A DNA stretch of 5,613 nt. It comes from Roseitalea sp964606055. GTDB taxonomy: Bacteria; Pseudomonadota; Alphaproteobacteria; Rhizobiales; Rhizobiaceae. Where the stretch lies: positions 1 through 5,613 of the forward strand of contig CAZSFA010000178.1 of assembly GCA_964606055.1 (NCBI GenBank). Direction: 5' to 3'. The notes under the pieces are model-generated. The model was not told the DNA's origin. It was given only the letters and a program-made list of their open reading frames with translations, and made no database searches. The position numbers and the translations under genes are program-made. Below are positions 5,599 through 5,613 of this stretch, piece by piece (position 1 is the stretch's first letter; the number at the start of each line of letters is the position of its first letter).

Positions 5599-5613
5599 AA
5601 AAGGCCCGCTCCC
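5599..5613 (-). terminator. Possible 3' half of an intrinsic terminator at the window edge
   Basis: Read on the minus strand, the window opens with GGGAGCGGGCC followed directly by TTTTCG. This looks like the descending arm and T tract of a rho-independent terminator whose ascending arm would lie just outside the window. In comparable loci the pilin gene lies upstream of cpaA and is often followed by a terminator. The other arm is not visible, so this is only a suggestion. Confidence 0.2.

Noticed and set aside
5533..5613. Minus-strand frame open from the right edge to a TAG at 5533-5535, possibly the end of an upstream gene
   Set aside because: Only 26 codons, arginine-rich and low in information, and it would run through the possible terminator arm; chance openness is likely.

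Overview
This window is the core of a Tad/Cpa (Flp-type) pilus assembly locus, with every gene on the minus strand. Read in the direction of transcription (high to low coordinates), the order is cpaA (prepilin peptidase), cpaB (SAF-domain assembly protein), cpaC (outer-membrane secretin), cpaD (lipoprotein), cpaE (MinD/ParA-like positioning protein) and cpaF (secretion ATPase, cut by the left edge). The gene order, GC-rich sequence, the CpaD/CpaE protein types and the cpa rather than rcp/tad arrangement point to an alphaproteobacterium, probably of the Hyphomicrobiales/Rhizobiales or a related Caulobacter-like group. The exact genus cannot be read from this sequence.

Region by region: positions 5499-5613 lie upstream of cpaA and hold no convincing gene. 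They contain one GTTAAC site and, at the extreme edge, a GC-rich arm followed by T residues (minus strand) that could be half of a terminator for an upstream gene, conventionally the pilin gene in such loci. cpaA occupies 4986-5498. A 145-base intergenic region (4841-4985) carries a perfect TATAAT box on the minus strand next to two GTTAAC palindromes and a small inverted repeat; it is the best candidate for the promoter of the main operon. cpaB, cpaC, cpaD, cpaE and cpaF then follow with a 4-base overlap and gaps of 15, 22 and 18 bases, which strongly suggests one transcription unit. cpaF continues beyond position 1; its first 157 residues are present here and it is an easily missed gene because its frame is open at the edge.

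How they work together: CpaA in the inner membrane trims prepilins. CpaF hydrolyses ATP in the cytoplasm to drive pilin polymerisation, while CpaE places the machine in the cell. CpaB and CpaD sit in the periplasm or at the outer membrane and support the CpaC secretin ring through which the fibre leaves. The inner-membrane platform proteins (CpaG/CpaH type) and the pilin itself are not in the window and would be expected beyond the left and right edges respectively.

I found no evidence of a novel system, mobile element, CRISPR array or RNA gene. The points most worth a second look are the regulatory architecture upstream of cpaB, the proline-rich N-terminal arm of CpaF, and the degenerate phosphoacceptor and P-loop positions of CpaE. 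The very long plus-strand open frames opposite cpaC-cpaD, cpaE and cpaB are register artefacts of GC-rich codon use.
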